Below, piece by piece: positions 8,927 through 21,049 of a stretch of DNA of 58,819 nt. The notes under the pieces are model-generated. The model did not search any database and was not told the origin of the DNA. It saw nothing but the letters and a program-made list of their open reading frames with translations. The DNA is taken from contig JAQWRQ010000019.1 in assembly GCA_029243595.1 (NCBI GenBank), positions 1 through 58,819 of the forward strand, given 5' to 3'. Each line of letters starts with the position of its first letter. Positions within the stretch are counted from its first letter, which is position 1. Made by a program: the position numbers and the translations under genes. The stretch is from Gammaproteobacteria bacterium. Lineage in GTDB: Bacteria; Pseudomonadota; Gammaproteobacteria; PS1; Pseudothioglobaceae.

Positions 8927-9993
8927 ATACACCTTACGAACACGGCTTTATGCTCAGCTTATTGGTCTTAGCCATTGGTGGCTTAATCTGGCTATTCACT
9001 CCTTTTATTCCTGCACTATTTTTAGCCTTACTCATTGCAATCGCAACTTTTAAACAATACAACAAGTTCCAGCAAAAATTTTCAAATTCAAATGCTGCGC
9101 TTTTAATAACACTGTTAGTTACTGTTGTATTAATCCTACCGCTGAGTTACATTCTACTGATTAGCGGGCTAGAGATTTCCGCATTAATCCAAACCATTAA
9201 CACCGATTTTGATACAGAAAAAAGCAGGCAAGTATTTGATCAAACTATTTCTAGTTTGCCTTTATCCGATTCACTTAAGGTTACTTTAAACGCTGCACTT
9301 AGTAGTAATATGGAAGGATTTTTAATCAGTATTAAAGATTTCTCTGTGGTGATTTTAAAGAGCATTGTGTCGTTGTCTTCTCACTTTATCTTCTTCTTAA
9401 TTGTGACTATCTTCTCGCTCTATTACTTCTATATCGACGGCAAGAATACAGTGAAACGCCTTAAAGATTTATCACCACTAGAAAACTACTTGGATGATAT
9501 TTTGTTCAATCAATTTTCAAGCTTGTCTATTACCTTGGTGGGTAGTGTCTTTATCATTGCGCTATTACAAGGTATGGTGTTTTCTATCGGTGTGATGATT
9601 GTAGGCTTACCAGTGTTGTACTTTGGTATTGCCATGGCTTTGGCTAGCTTTATCCCAGTACTTGGTGGTTTGATTATTTGGCTGCCTTTAAGTTTGTATT
9701 TATATGCACAAGGGCAAACTGCTGACGCAATGATTATTGTGCTGTTTGGTGCGGTGTTTATTGGTACGATTATTGATCACTTTGTGCGACCAATGGTCAT
9801 TCAAAAGTTTTCGCAAAAATCAGACCAATCTAGCGCCTTAGATCATACGCTAATCACAGTATTATCAACGCTTGCAGGTATTATGCAGTTTGGCATCTTA
9901 GGGTTGCTTATTGGCCCAATCATTGCTGCTATGGCGATTAGTATCTTTGATGTGTACGCTATTAAATACGCAGACACACTCGATCAGTCTTAA
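8923..9993 (+). CDS. AI-2E family transporter (PerM/TqsA/YdiK type)
   Basis: This 356-residue polytopic inner-membrane protein of the UPF0118 (AI-2 exporter) superfamily has about eight transmembrane segments: two clustered hairpins in the first 85 residues, a soluble stretch around 90-135, and a membrane-rich C-terminal half. The conserved region Phe-Ile-Pro-Val-Leu-Gly-Gly and the late Asp-His-Phe-Val-Arg-Pro motif mark the family. Members act as autoinducer-2, sodium/proton or other small-solute exporters, so the substrate cannot be assigned. It is third in the operon after the AlkD-like and NIF3-like genes. Confidence 0.87.
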   Translation: MNTPYEHGFMLSLLVLAIGGLIWLFTPFIPALFLALLIAIATFKQYNKFQQKFSNSNAALLITLLVTVVLILPLSYILLISGLEISALIQTINTDFDTEKSRQVFDQTISSLPLSDSLKVTLNAALSSNMEGFLISIKDFSVVILKSIVSLSSHFIFFLIVTIFSLYYFYIDGKNTVKRLKDLSPLENYLDDILFNQFSSLSITLVGSVFIIALLQGMVFSIGVMIVGLPVLYFGIAMALASFIPVLGGLIIWLPLSLYLYAQGQTADAMIIVLFGAVFIGTIIDHFVRPMVIQKFSQKSDQSSALDHTLITVLSTLAGIMQFGILGLLIGPIIAAMAISIFDVYAIKYADTLDQS

Positions 9994-10008
9994 AATTCAC
10001 TAATCGGG

Positions 10009-10014
10009 TATAAT
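10009..10014 (+). promoter_or_regulatory. Possible -10 element of the 10042 gene
   Basis: A perfect TATAAT lies 27 bp before the ATG at 10042, just after the stop of the AI-2E family gene. No convincing -35 hexamer is seen at 16-18 bp; TTAAAA near 9990 is the nearest. It suggests the following gene has its own promoter. Confidence 0.4.
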
Positions 10015-10041
10015 GTTGTCTTTTTCTTAAAAGACAGTGCT

Positions 10042-10512
10042 ATGCTAACAAAACTGGTTAAATTCTTAGAAAACAATCATCCAGATTCTAATATCAATGA
10101 TTATTTAGACGCCAAATATTTACAATTAACACCACCTCAGTTAAAACAAATTGCAGATGCGTTAAATTCTGGTGAATTACAAATCAAACCAGCATCAAGC
10201 TGTTCTGCTGATCGTTTTATTTTTCATTTTGGCAGTACAATCATCTTAGTGCAAAAAGACACGACTAATTCATCGGCTGTTTATCAAGCAGAGCTTTCTT
10301 GGGAAACTGACTTTATGGCGATTCATTCAACTAGAAATAAGGGTAAGGGTTTTTATTTTATTGCGTTTGAATTTGATGACGATTATCAAGTTACTTTAAA
10401 ACAAACAGATAAGCTTTTAGAAGATCAAGTTAGAAATGAAGAGCAAAATCAAGAGTTGATTGATAAAGCCATGCCGGTACTTAGAGGCTTTATGTCGGCT
10501 ATCTCTGAATAG
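10042..10512 (+). CDS. Unknown protein, 156 residues
   Basis: I do not recognise this family. The product looks soluble, without signal peptide or membrane segment. The N-terminal 60 residues are helical and polar (Leu-Thr-Pro-Pro-Gln-Leu-Lys-Gln-Ile motif). A central beta-rich part around 68-125 contains an aromatic strand, Gly-Phe-Tyr-Phe-Ile-Ala-Phe-Glu-Phe-Asp-Asp-Asp, and an acidic helical tail follows. It has a possible promoter of its own and ends 3 bp from the convergent ihfA stop. Codon use looks like its neighbours. Length, a plausible promoter and tight packing support a real gene. Confidence 0.72.
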   Translation: MLTKLVKFLENNHPDSNINDYLDAKYLQLTPPQLKQIADALNSGELQIKPASSCSADRFIFHFGSTIILVQKDTTNSSAVYQAELSWETDFMAIHSTRNKGKGFYFIAFEFDDDYQVTLKQTDKLLEDQVRNEEQNQELIDKAMPVLRGFMSAISE

Positions 10513-10515
10513 AGT

Positions 10516-10802
10516 TTAAACGCCTAACTGGGTCGATTTTTTAAGTTTTGGCCCTGCTTTAAAAGTAACTACTTTTCTGGCTGAAATCATTACTTGTTCG
10601 CCTGTTTTAGGGTTTCTGCCTGGTCTAGATGACTTTTCTCTGACAATAAAATTACCAAAACTAGATAATTTTACCGACTCACCTTGGGCGAGTGATTTTT
10701 TAATCTCGTCAAAAAAATCATTGGTAATCGATAAAGCTTGATTGTGCGTCACACCAATTCTATCTACTAGTAAATCAGCAATGTCCTTCTTAGTAACTGA
10801 CA

Positions 10803-10803
<1 letters not shown>
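10516..10803 (-). CDS. ihfA: Integration host factor subunit alpha
   Basis: IhfA with IhfB forms a sequence-specific DNA-bending heterodimer of the HU/IHF family. The 95-residue protein shows Lys-Leu-Ser-Ser-Phe-Gly-Asn-Phe, the Gly-Arg-Asn-Pro-Lys-Thr-Gly beta-arm tip with the DNA-intercalating proline, and Phe-Lys-Ala-Gly-Pro-Lys-Leu near the end. Its position directly after pheT, with a one-base overlap (TAATG), is the standard pheST-ihfA order and separates it from the HU gene at 26.3 kb. Confidence 0.95.
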
Positions 10804-14226
<3,423 letters not shown>

Positions 14227-14234
14227 TATATGGT

Positions 14235-14603
14235 TTACTTAGCGGCTGCTGCGATCGCGGCCTTAGCTTGGTCTGCAATCTGTGCAAAAGCTGCTTTATC
14301 AAAAATCGCAATATCTGATAAAACTTTACGGTCGATTTCAATACCTGCTTTGTTCATACCATCAATTAATCTTGAATAGCTTAAACCATTATTACGTGCT
14401 TCAGCATTAATACGAACAATCCAAAGTCTACGGAACTGACGACGTCTTTGACGACGATCACGATACGCATATTGACCCGCTTTGATTACTGCTTGTTTAG
14501 CAACACGGTAGACTTTTGATCTTGCACCGTAATAACCTTTAGCTTTCTTTAAAATTTTCTTATGTTTAGCGTGCGCCTGCACACCTCTTGATACTCTTGC
14601 CAT
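14235..14603 (-). CDS. rplT: Ribosomal protein bL20
   Basis: bL20 binds 23S rRNA early in large-subunit assembly and in several bacteria represses its own operon. The 122-residue protein has the family N terminus with [12 protein letters not shown], the very basic [14 protein letters not shown] helix, and Gly-Leu-Ser-Tyr-Ser. A GGAG Shine-Dalgarno precedes the ATG at 14603. It lies 14 bp after rpmI. Confidence 0.97.
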   Translation of the reverse strand: MARVSRGVQAHAKHKKILKKAKGYYGARSKVYRVAKQAVIKAGQYAYRDRRQRRRQFRRLWIVRINAEARNNGLSYSRLIDGMNKAGIEIDRKVLSDIAIFDKAAFAQIADQAKAAIAAAAK

Positions 14604-14617
14604 TTTCTATACTCCTA

Positions 14618-14815
14618 TTAACTATACGGTAACATTTTACGAACCATTGGTACATCTGCTTTCTCAACAGTGTCCGGTGAACGTAAGCTACGTTTTCTAG
14701 AAGTGCTCTTCTTTGTCAAAATATGACGTAGGTGAGAGTGTTTACATTTGTAACCGCCACTGGCAGTTTTCTTGAAGCGCTTTGCAGCACCTCGGTTGGT
14801 CTTCATCTTTGGCAT
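14618..14815 (-). CDS. rpmI: Ribosomal protein bL35
   Basis: This 65-residue basic ribosomal protein has [10 protein letters not shown] and Leu-Arg-His-Ile-Leu-Thr-Lys-Lys motifs. Two ATG codons stand in tandem at 14818 and 14815. I chose 14815 because it gives the usual Met-Pro-Lys-Met-Lys-Thr start and a better spacing (6 rather than 3 bases) from the AGGAG at 14822-14826. A possible pseudoknot lies just upstream. Confidence 0.95.
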   Translation of the reverse strand: MPKMKTNRGAAKRFKKTASGGYKCKHSHLRHILTKKSTSRKRSLRSPDTVEKADVPMVRKMLPYS

Positions 14816-14832
14816 CATTTTCTCCTTGTCTT

Positions 14833-14866
14833 GTTAGACATATTTAACTATTCCTAACGAATAGTT
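14833..14866 (-). promoter_or_regulatory. Possible pseudoknot in the rpmI leader
   Basis: On the minus strand an 8-bp perfect stem (14866-14859 with 14853-14846) encloses the loop GUUAG (14858-14854). The sequence CUAAC at 14837-14833, about 10 bases after the stem and 6 bases before the AGGAG of rpmI, is fully complementary to that loop, so an H-type pseudoknot can form. In Escherichia coli bL20 represses rpmI by binding a pseudoknot between infC and rpmI. A similar role here is inferred from position and pairing. Confidence 0.42.
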
Positions 14867-14896
14867 TTTTATTTAAAGAAGTAATCTAGTGTTTCG

Positions 14897-15427
14897 TTAC
14901 TTCTTTTTCGATTTGGGTGCCAGCATCATGCCTAGCTGGCGACCCTCCATCTTTGCCTTTTGTTCTACATTGGCAAATTCTTCTGTATCTTTCTCAATTC
15001 TGTCTAGCATTTCCATGCCTAGCTCTCTGTGCTGCATTTCGCGTCCACGGAACCAAATACTTACTTTAACTTTGTCACCATTTTCTAAAAATTTAACCAA
15101 ATTTCTAAATTTAATTTGGTAATCGCCTTCTTCGGTACCTGGGCGATATTTAATGGTTTTAACTGTATTTTTCTTTTGTTTCTTTTTCTGGTCACTCAGT
15201 TGCTTCTTTTGTTCATAGAGAAACTTACCAAAATCCATAATTTTACAAACAGGTGGTTCAGCGTTAGGAGAAACCTCAACCAAATCCATACTAGCGTCTT
15301 TGGCCATCTCTTTTGCTTTATCTATATTTACAACACCAGCTTGATCGCCGTTAGCGTCAATTAACCGAACTTCTGAAACTCTAATGTTGTCATTAATTCT
15401 GGTTTTTACTTTATATGGTTTTTTAAT
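14897..15427 (-). CDS. infC: Translation initiation factor IF-3 (ATT start)
   Basis: IF-3 binds the 30S subunit and proofreads start-codon selection. From the first ATG (15307) the protein would have 136 residues and lack most of the N-terminal domain. Reading upstream in frame to ATT at 15427 adds 40 residues containing Arg-Ile-Asn-Asp-Asn-Ile-Arg and Glu-Val-Arg-Leu-Ile, which match the IF-3 N terminus, and gives 176 residues, the normal size. The sequence AGAGGA lies 6 bases before this ATT. An AUU start is the known basis of IF-3 autoregulation. It starts 2 bp after the thrS stop. The C-terminal domain motif Phe-Arg-Gly-Arg-Glu-Met is intact. Confidence 0.95.
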   Translation of the reverse strand: MKKPYKVKTRINDNIRVSEVRLIDANGDQAGVVNIDKAKEMAKDASMDLVEVSPNAEPPVCKIMDFGKFLYEQKKQLSDQKKKQKKNTVKTIKYRPGTEEGDYQIKFRNLVKFLENGDKVKVSIWFRGREMQHRELGMEMLDRIEKDTEEFANVEQKAKMEGRQLGMMLAPKSKKK

Positions 15428-15429
15428 AA

Positions 15430-17322
15430 TTATTCCTCTTTAACTAATTTTATAAACGCTTCTATCGACATAGAACCTAGATCCTCACCGCCGCGTTTAC
15501 GCACTGAAATTTCTTCATTTTCCATTTCTCTACCACCCGCTACCAAAATATATGGGTAACGTTGCATAGAGTGCTCGCGTATTTTAAAGCCTATCTTCTC
15601 ATTTCGCAAGTCCGAAACCACTCTAAGCCCTTGTTTTTTTAACTTTTTCTCAACATTGGTAACAAAATCATGCTGTTTTTCAGAAATATTCAAAATTACC
15701 GCTTGAATTGGTGCCAACCAAGATGGAAATGCACCCTCGTAATGCTCAATCAAAATTCCAACAAATCGCTCAAGTGATCCAACGATTGCACGGTGTAGCA
15801 TTACCGGTGTTTGCTTTGAGTTGTCTTCAGCCACGTATTGCGCATCAAGGCGCTCTGGCATTGAAAAATCAACTTGTAAAGTGCCACATTGCCATTCACG
15901 ATCTAAGCAGTCTTTTAGTACAAATTCAATCTTCGGGCCGTAGAAAGCACCTTCACCCTCTTGTAAGTCCCATTTAATACCTTTGGCATCAAGTGCTTCA
16001 GCCAATGCAGCCTCTGCCCTATCCCAAACTTCATCAGAGCCCACACGATTTTCAGGGCGGGTAGAAAGCTTAATATCTACATTGTCAAAACCAAAATGCT
16101 TATAGACATCAAAAGTTAAATCAATAAAAGTAGATACTTCTGATTGAATTTGGTCGGCCGTACAAAAAATATGACCATCATCCTGCACAAAATTGCGTAC
16201 ACGCATAATGCCGTGCAAAGTGCCCGATGGCTCGTTACGATGGCATGAGCCAAACTCAGCCAAACGTAATGGCAAATCACGGTAAGATTTTAAACCTTGA
16301 TTGTAAATTTGAATATGTGCTGGGCAGTTCATCGGCTTGACCGCGTAATCACGATTCTCACTACTGGTAGTAAACATGGCGTCGCCAAACTTATCCCAAT
16401 GACCTGATTTTTCCCAAAGTGTTCTATCGATTAGCTGTGGCGTGTGCACCTCTTTGTAATCATTATCTCTAAAAACACCACGCATGTATTGTTCAACAAT
16501 TTGATACAGCGTCCAACCTTTTTCATGCCAAAACACCATGCCAGGCGCCTCTTCTTGCATGTGAAATAAATCTTGTGTTTTGCCAATCTTGCGATGGTCA
16601 CGCTTCTCGGCTTCTTCTAAGCGGTATAGATAATCTTTAAGATCGTCTTTACTCGCCCAAGCAGTGCCATACACACGTTGTAGCATTTCATTGTTGCTAT
16701 CACCACGCCAGTATGCGCCGGCCAATTTCATCAATTTAAAGGCTTTTAATTTAGCTGTTGATGGTACGTGAGGGCCACGACATAGGTCAATAAAGTCACC
16801 TTGTTGGTACAGCGATAGTGTTTGATCTGACGGGATAGATTCAATAATCTCAGCCTTGTAATGTTCGCCCTTATCTTTAAAAAATTGTACCGCTTCATCA
16901 CGACCCATTTCACTACGCTCAATCTTAAGATTTTGCTTAATAAGATGGTTCATGTTCTTTTCAATCTTAGCCAAGTCGTCTTCAGAGAAACCGTCTTTAT
17001 AAGCAAAATCATAATAAAAACCATTATCAATCACCGGACCAATCGTAACTTGTGCGTCCGGGTAAAGCATTTGTGTGGCTTGTGCTAAAAGGTGCGCTGT
17101 AGAGTGACGAATCACTTCAAGCCCTTCTTCATCCTTTGCAGTGATGATTGACAACGTAGCATCAGACTCAATCACATGAGAGGCATCCACCAACTCTCCA
17201 TTGACTTTACCCGCCAATGTCGCCTTAGCAAGACCAGAGCCAATCGACTTGGCTACGTCAAATACACTGAGCACTTGATCAAAAGATTTTTCAGTTCCGT
17301 CTGGAAGTGTGATTATTGGCAT
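15430..17322 (-). CDS. thrS: Threonyl-tRNA synthetase
   Basis: ThrRS charges tRNA-Thr and edits mischarged serine. The 630-residue protein has the TGS domain (Met-Pro-Ile-Ile-Thr-Leu-Pro-Asp-Gly start), the editing domain with His-Ser-Thr-Ala-His-Leu-Leu, class II motifs (Met-Asn-Cys-Pro-Ala-His; Arg-Asn-Glu-Pro-Ser-Gly) and the C-terminal anticodon-binding domain. The ATG at 17322 matches the family start; a TTG at 17331 would add only three residues. No Shine-Dalgarno is seen. It heads the thrS-infC-rpmI-rplT-pheS-pheT-ihfA operon. Confidence 0.97.
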   Translation of the reverse strand: MPIITLPDGTEKSFDQVLSVFDVAKSIGSGLAKATLAGKVNGELVDASHVIESDATLSIITAKDEEGLEVIRHSTAHLLAQATQMLYPDAQVTIGPVIDNGFYYDFAYKDGFSEDDLAKIEKNMNHLIKQNLKIERSEMGRDEAVQFFKDKGEHYKAEIIESIPSDQTLSLYQQGDFIDLCRGPHVPSTAKLKAFKLMKLAGAYWRGDSNNEMLQRVYGTAWASKDDLKDYLYRLEEAEKRDHRKIGKTQDLFHMQEEAPGMVFWHEKGWTLYQIVEQYMRGVFRDNDYKEVHTPQLIDRTLWEKSGHWDKFGDAMFTTSSENRDYAVKPMNCPAHIQIYNQGLKSYRDLPLRLAEFGSCHRNEPSGTLHGIMRVRNFVQDDGHIFCTADQIQSEVSTFIDLTFDVYKHFGFDNVDIKLSTRPENRVGSDEVWDRAEAALAEALDAKGIKWDLQEGEGAFYGPKIEFVLKDCLDREWQCGTLQVDFSMPERLDAQYVAEDNSKQTPVMLHRAIVGSLERFVGILIEHYEGAFPSWLAPIQAVILNISEKQHDFVTNVEKKLKKQGLRVVSDLRNEKIGFKIREHSMQRYPYILVAGGREMENEEISVRKRGGEDLGSMSIEAFIKLVKEE

Positions 17323-17367
17323 TGCAAACAACTAAAATTAAAAGGCTGTATTTTACCTTGACAAGGC

Positions 17368-19065
17368 TTATTCTGAGGTGCTAATTTGCTCAACCATCAG
17401 TTGTAAATTAGTCGCCCCTCGCCAAATATTGATTGATAATTTATAAGCGACTGTTACTTGCTTAGAGTTAAGTGGCGCTTGAAAAAAAGCAATCGCATCA
17501 TGGGTGTGGGTATCGCCAACCAATTTAAGTCGGCATTTAAGGTGTTTTTCACCCACTACTTTTTGTTCAACCACCTCAAAATTTCCATAAAAGATTGGCT
17601 CTTCAAACCCTTGACCCCAAGGTCCTGCCTCTTTAAGAATTTCTGCATTATTAAGTGAAATATCAAAGGCCTCAAGTTGGCCGTCCGTTAGTAGCTCTAC
17701 TTTTGGAATTTCACCATTTAAATGTGACTTAATAGCATCATGAAAAGCTCGTTTAAATGAATAAAATTCTTCTGATTTAATACTAAGCCCCGCTGCCATT
17801 GCGTGGCCACCAAATTTTAAAATTAAACCTGGATTATTACGATCAACCAAATCAAGTAGATCTTTAATATGTACACTGGGAATAGAGCGGATAGAGCCTT
17901 TCAAAAAATTGCCAGATTTTGCAAATACAGCCACTGGACAGTGATAATCTTCTTTGAGTTTTCCTGCAACGATGCCGACAATACCTTCGTGCCAAGTTGG
18001 GTCAAATAAGCTAAGTGCAAATTTGCCTTCAGACACATCTTGAGCATCGACAATGGCTTGCGCCTCATCTTGGATTCGGGCTTGCTCCTCTTTGCGTTTT
18101 TGATTAAATGCTTCAAGCTCTTGAGCGTAGCGCCTAGCATCGTTCATATCATCTGTTAATAAACACTTGATACCACGAGAAATATCACTCAAGCGCCCCG
18201 CCGCATTAAGACGTGGACCTACGGCAAAGCCAAGATCGCTGGCTTGTAAGGTTTGCGCTGGTCGATTGGCAATTTCAAGCAATGCCAAAATACCTGGAGA
18301 GCATTGTTTTTGCTGAATACGTTTAATGCCTTGGTCAATTAAAATTCTATTATTTTGATCAAGCTTAACAACATCTGCCACTGTGCCTAATGCAACTAAG
18401 TCTAATACCTGGCGAAGGTCGGGCAAAGGAATGTTGTTATTGGTGAAGTAACTACCCTTATGGAGGTGACTTTTTAAAGATGAAAACAAGTAAAAACACA
18501 CGCCAACACCGGCTAAATTTTTGCTTGGAAAATCACAACCTTTAAGATTGGGATTGATAATGGCATCAGCCACTGGCAAAGAATCACTTGGTAAGTGGTG
18601 ATCGGTAATAATGACATTAATACCTGAGTCCTTGGCCAGCTGTGTGCCATCAAAGCTAGAGATGCCATTATCAACGGTGATGATTAAATCTGGTTGTTTT
18701 TCCTTAATAGCCAGATCAACAATTTCTGGGCTAAGACCATAACCATGCTCGAACCGATTTGGCACTAAGAAATCAACCTGTTTAGCGCCCATCATTCTTA
18801 ATGATTTCATTGCAACCACACTGGCTGTTGCGCCATCAGCATCAAAATCGCCAATAATTAAAATGCGTTTTTGCTCGGTTAATGCTCGCTCTAATAATGA
18901 CAAGGCTTTGTCTAACTCAGAAAAATTAGGCCTTAGAAGATCTGAAAGTGTTAATGACAGTTGTGATTCTGCCAAGCCTCTGGCGGCATAAATTTTCTTT
19001 AAAAAAACTGGAATATCTTCTGAATAAGACGAGAATAAAGCTTGATCTATCGCCCTACTTAGCAT
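17368..19065 (-). CDS. recJ: Single-stranded-DNA exonuclease RecJ
   Basis: RecJ degrades single-stranded DNA 5' to 3' in recombination and mismatch repair. The 565-residue protein has the DHH-phosphoesterase signature: Gly-Asp-Phe-Asp-Ala-Asp-Gly at 72-78 and Asp-His-His at 155-157. The DHHA1 motif Lys-Phe-Gly-Gly-His-Ala-Met-Ala-Ala-Gly and a C-terminal OB-like domain follow. The start overlaps the DUF1566 gene by 11 bp, so it is co-transcribed with the lspA-thiO group upstream. Confidence 0.95.
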   Translation of the reverse strand: MLSRAIDQALFSSYSEDIPVFLKKIYAARGLAESQLSLTLSDLLRPNFSELDKALSLLERALTEQKRILIIGDFDADGATASVVAMKSLRMMGAKQVDFLVPNRFEHGYGLSPEIVDLAIKEKQPDLIITVDNGISSFDGTQLAKDSGINVIITDHHLPSDSLPVADAIINPNLKGCDFPSKNLAGVGVCFYLFSSLKSHLHKGSYFTNNNIPLPDLRQVLDLVALGTVADVVKLDQNNRILIDQGIKRIQQKQCSPGILALLEIANRPAQTLQASDLGFAVGPRLNAAGRLSDISRGIKCLLTDDMNDARRYAQELEAFNQKRKEEQARIQDEAQAIVDAQDVSEGKFALSLFDPTWHEGIVGIVAGKLKEDYHCPVAVFAKSGNFLKGSIRSIPSVHIKDLLDLVDRNNPGLILKFGGHAMAAGLSIKSEEFYSFKRAFHDAIKSHLNGEIPKVELLTDGQLEAFDISLNNAEILKEAGPWGQGFEEPIFYGNFEVVEQKVVGEKHLKCRLKLVGDTHTHDAIAFFQAPLNSKQVTVAYKLSINIWRGATNLQLMVEQISTSE

Positions 19066-19612
19066 TGCTTATAGCGCGAATGTACGAATCAAATGATTTG
19101 TCACTGCCATTTGTGCCACCATAAAAAAACGGCACATCGATCGCCACATTGTCATCATGGCCATGGCTCATTGAAGTCCAATAAGGCTGTGGCTGTGTAT
19201 TAGGAAAATATTTTAGATTGATTAACGGATTGTCATCGTTATAAACCAATAATGCCATTAATTCAGATTTACTTGGCAAGTGCCAATTAGACGATTGACA
19301 CAAACTACTTTTATTTAGCGCTTGGACAAAAGCCTGCGTATTGCATCCCTTACCCCATTGGCAATTACGACTGTATTCGCCATCTTCTACACCAGAATTA
19401 CCATCAAACCAAGTGTAGGTACTCTGGGCATCTTGCAAGCCTTTTTTGCTAACTTTAACTTCCCATATTAGCTGTGATTTGTCGTCCAAAACACAAGACC
19501 ATTGTTTTGCATCATCTGCCAACAAGGCGCCTTCGTTTGAAACCTTAATTAACTTGGCGTTAGTCAAGGTGCTAAAACATAAGGTGATAAACAATAAGGT
19601 AATTTTATTCAT
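19055..19612 (-). CDS. DUF1566 (Lcl C-terminal-like) exported protein
   Basis: The 185-residue product has a signal peptide (hydrophobic residues 4-18, Thr-Asn-Ala cleavage site near 19), so it is periplasmic or secreted. The mature part has the DUF1566/Lcl pattern: a Thr-Tyr-Thr-Trp-Phe repeat-like strand, Asn-Trp-His-Leu-Pro-Ser-Lys-Ser-Glu-Leu, and Tyr-Trp-Thr-Ser. Related domains occur in secreted adhesin-like proteins; function is unknown. Four paired cysteines (41, 83, 89, 104 region) could form disulfides. It overlaps thiO by 8 bp and recJ by 11 bp. Confidence 0.78.
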   Translation of the reverse strand: MNKITLLFITLCFSTLTNAKLIKVSNEGALLADDAKQWSCVLDDKSQLIWEVKVSKKGLQDAQSTYTWFDGNSGVEDGEYSRNCQWGKGCNTQAFVQALNKSSLCQSSNWHLPSKSELMALLVYNDDNPLINLKYFPNTQPQPYWTSMSHGHDDNVAIDVPFFYGGTNGSDKSFDSYIRAISNAK

Positions 19613-20588
19613 TGACTAATTTTGTTATTTTGTTGGCGCTGGCTGGCGCCATATTAAGCCCGTTACGAAAATGCCCGGTATTAATAAATAAATTTTGATA
19701 ACTTTCATCTTTGGCTACAATCACTTTGCCTGAGCGACTGGCTGGTCTAAAACCTGACCAATGGTATTCAATTTCAGCATTTTTAAGTGCTGGTACGTGC
19801 TGCCAAGCAAATTCATGAAGGCTTTGTTTGGTTTGGTCATCAATATCACGATTAAAACCAACCTCTTCCATGGTCGAACCAATGAGTATTTTACCATCGG
19901 CTCTGGGAATTATATAGCGACCCTGATTGAGAATAACATGGGGGATTTCACTCGCTTGAGCTTTAAGTACAATCATCTGCCCCTTCATTGGAAAAATTTC
20001 GTCCTTTAAGATTAGTAACTGCTCACTCCAAGCGCCAGCGCAAGCAATAACTTTATCAGCTAAAAAATCACCTTTTGATGTGTGTACACCTAACACTTTA
20101 TCTTCTTTAGTTATCAAATTTTCAACTTGTGTATGCTCAACAATCTTAACGCCTTTTTGGATAATATCTGCCTTTAGTGCCTGCAATAAACGAGGATTTC
20201 TAACGCTTGCTACATGGGTGAATAAGGCGCCATCAACATGATGATCATAGCCAATATGGTAGCGCTTCATCCACGCTTTAGCTTCAGGCGATTCAAACTC
20301 ATCCATCATCAATAATCCAGATTTTTGATACTGAGGATCAATACCGCTAGAACGATGCAAATCATCACACAACGCCTCATAAATAGCTTGAGATTCTAAG
20401 CTTAAATCATTAGTTAGATCATCATAATGCCAAGGGTAAAGTGGGCTGATAATGCCACCACCTGCCCATGAGGATTCTTTGCCACATTCTCGTTGATCTA
20501 ATAGCGTAACCTCTGCACCCGAGATTACTAACATGCGTGCACTCATCATGCCAATAATACCGCCGCCAATAACGATACAATCACTCAT
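19605..20588 (-). CDS. thiO: FAD-dependent glycine oxidase ThiO-like
   Basis: ThiO oxidises glycine to iminoglycine for thiazole synthesis in thiamine production. The 327-residue protein begins with the FAD-binding Rossmann motif Ile-Gly-Gly-Gly-Ile-Ile-Gly, followed by Glu-Val-Thr-Leu-Leu-Asp and the Ser-Ser-Trp-Ala-Gly-Gly-Gly-Ile segment typical of ThiO. The Gly-Arg-Tyr-Ile-Ile-Pro-Arg and Gly-Phe-Arg-Pro-Ala motifs also fit. The start at 20588 gives a 4-bp ATGA overlap with lspA; longer readings would place 26 atypical residues before the motif. No thiamine genes are adjacent, so another D-amino-acid-oxidase-like role is possible. Confidence 0.82.
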   Translation of the reverse strand: MSDCIVIGGGIIGMMSARMLVISGAEVTLLDQRECGKESSWAGGGIISPLYPWHYDDLTNDLSLESQAIYEALCDDLHRSSGIDPQYQKSGLLMMDEFESPEAKAWMKRYHIGYDHHVDGALFTHVASVRNPRLLQALKADIIQKGVKIVEHTQVENLITKEDKVLGVHTSKGDFLADKVIACAGAWSEQLLILKDEIFPMKGQMIVLKAQASEIPHVILNQGRYIIPRADGKILIGSTMEEVGFNRDIDDQTKQSLHEFAWQHVPALKNAEIEYHWSGFRPASRSGKVIVAKDESYQNLFINTGHFRNGLNMAPASANKITKLVNE

Positions 20589-21049
20589 GATTTTTTCATA
20601 TCGGAAAATAATAGCAGTGCAACACCTACACTGATTAAGATATCCGCCACATTGAATACTGGCCAATAAAACGCTTGATAATGAAGATCGATAAAATCAA
20701 TCACAAAGCCTAGAAAAAAACGATCAATCAAATTTCCCACCGCGCCCGCTAAAAGAATAGATAGTGCGCTGAGTTTTAACACTTGATCTACAGCTACTCG
20801 GTACATCCAGACCATAATAGCAATACTGGCAATTATTGAAATGCCAGATAATGCATATCGCTGCCAACCTGATTGATCAGCCAAAAAACTGAAAGCCGCA
20901 CCATAATTGTGTACATGCGTTAGGCTGAAAAATTCATTAATAACAACGGAGTTGTTGGGCTTAATATAGCCATAGACCAATAATTTTGTCACTTGATCTA
21001 ACAATATTAACAACAAGGATAAAAAGAAATAATGCTTAACTTTACTCAT
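20585..21049 (-). CDS. lspA: Lipoprotein signal peptidase (signal peptidase II)
   Basis: LspA is an inner-membrane aspartyl protease that removes lipoprotein signal peptides. The 154-residue protein has four hydrophobic segments. It carries the conserved Asp-Gln-Val-Thr-Lys, Asn-Tyr-Gly-Ala-Ala-Phe, Gly-Asn-Leu-Ile-Asp-Arg and Phe-Asn-Val-Ala-Asp motifs. Asp118 (in Val-Ile-Asp-Phe) and Asp136 are the expected catalytic pair. It overlaps the upstream solute-binding lipoprotein gene and thiO by 4 bp each. Its neighbour encodes one of its likely substrates. Confidence 0.96.
   Translation of the reverse strand: MSKVKHYFFLSLLLILLDQVTKLLVYGYIKPNNSVVINEFFSLTHVHNYGAAFSFLADQSGWQRYALSGISIIASIAIMVWMYRVAVDQVLKLSALSILLAGAVGNLIDRFFLGFVIDFIDLHYQAFYWPVFNVADILISVGVALLLFSDMKKS

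Noticed and set aside
20589-20666. 26-residue N-terminal extension of ThiO
   Set aside because: It is read from within lspA, and the FAD-binding motif normally begins within the first ten residues.
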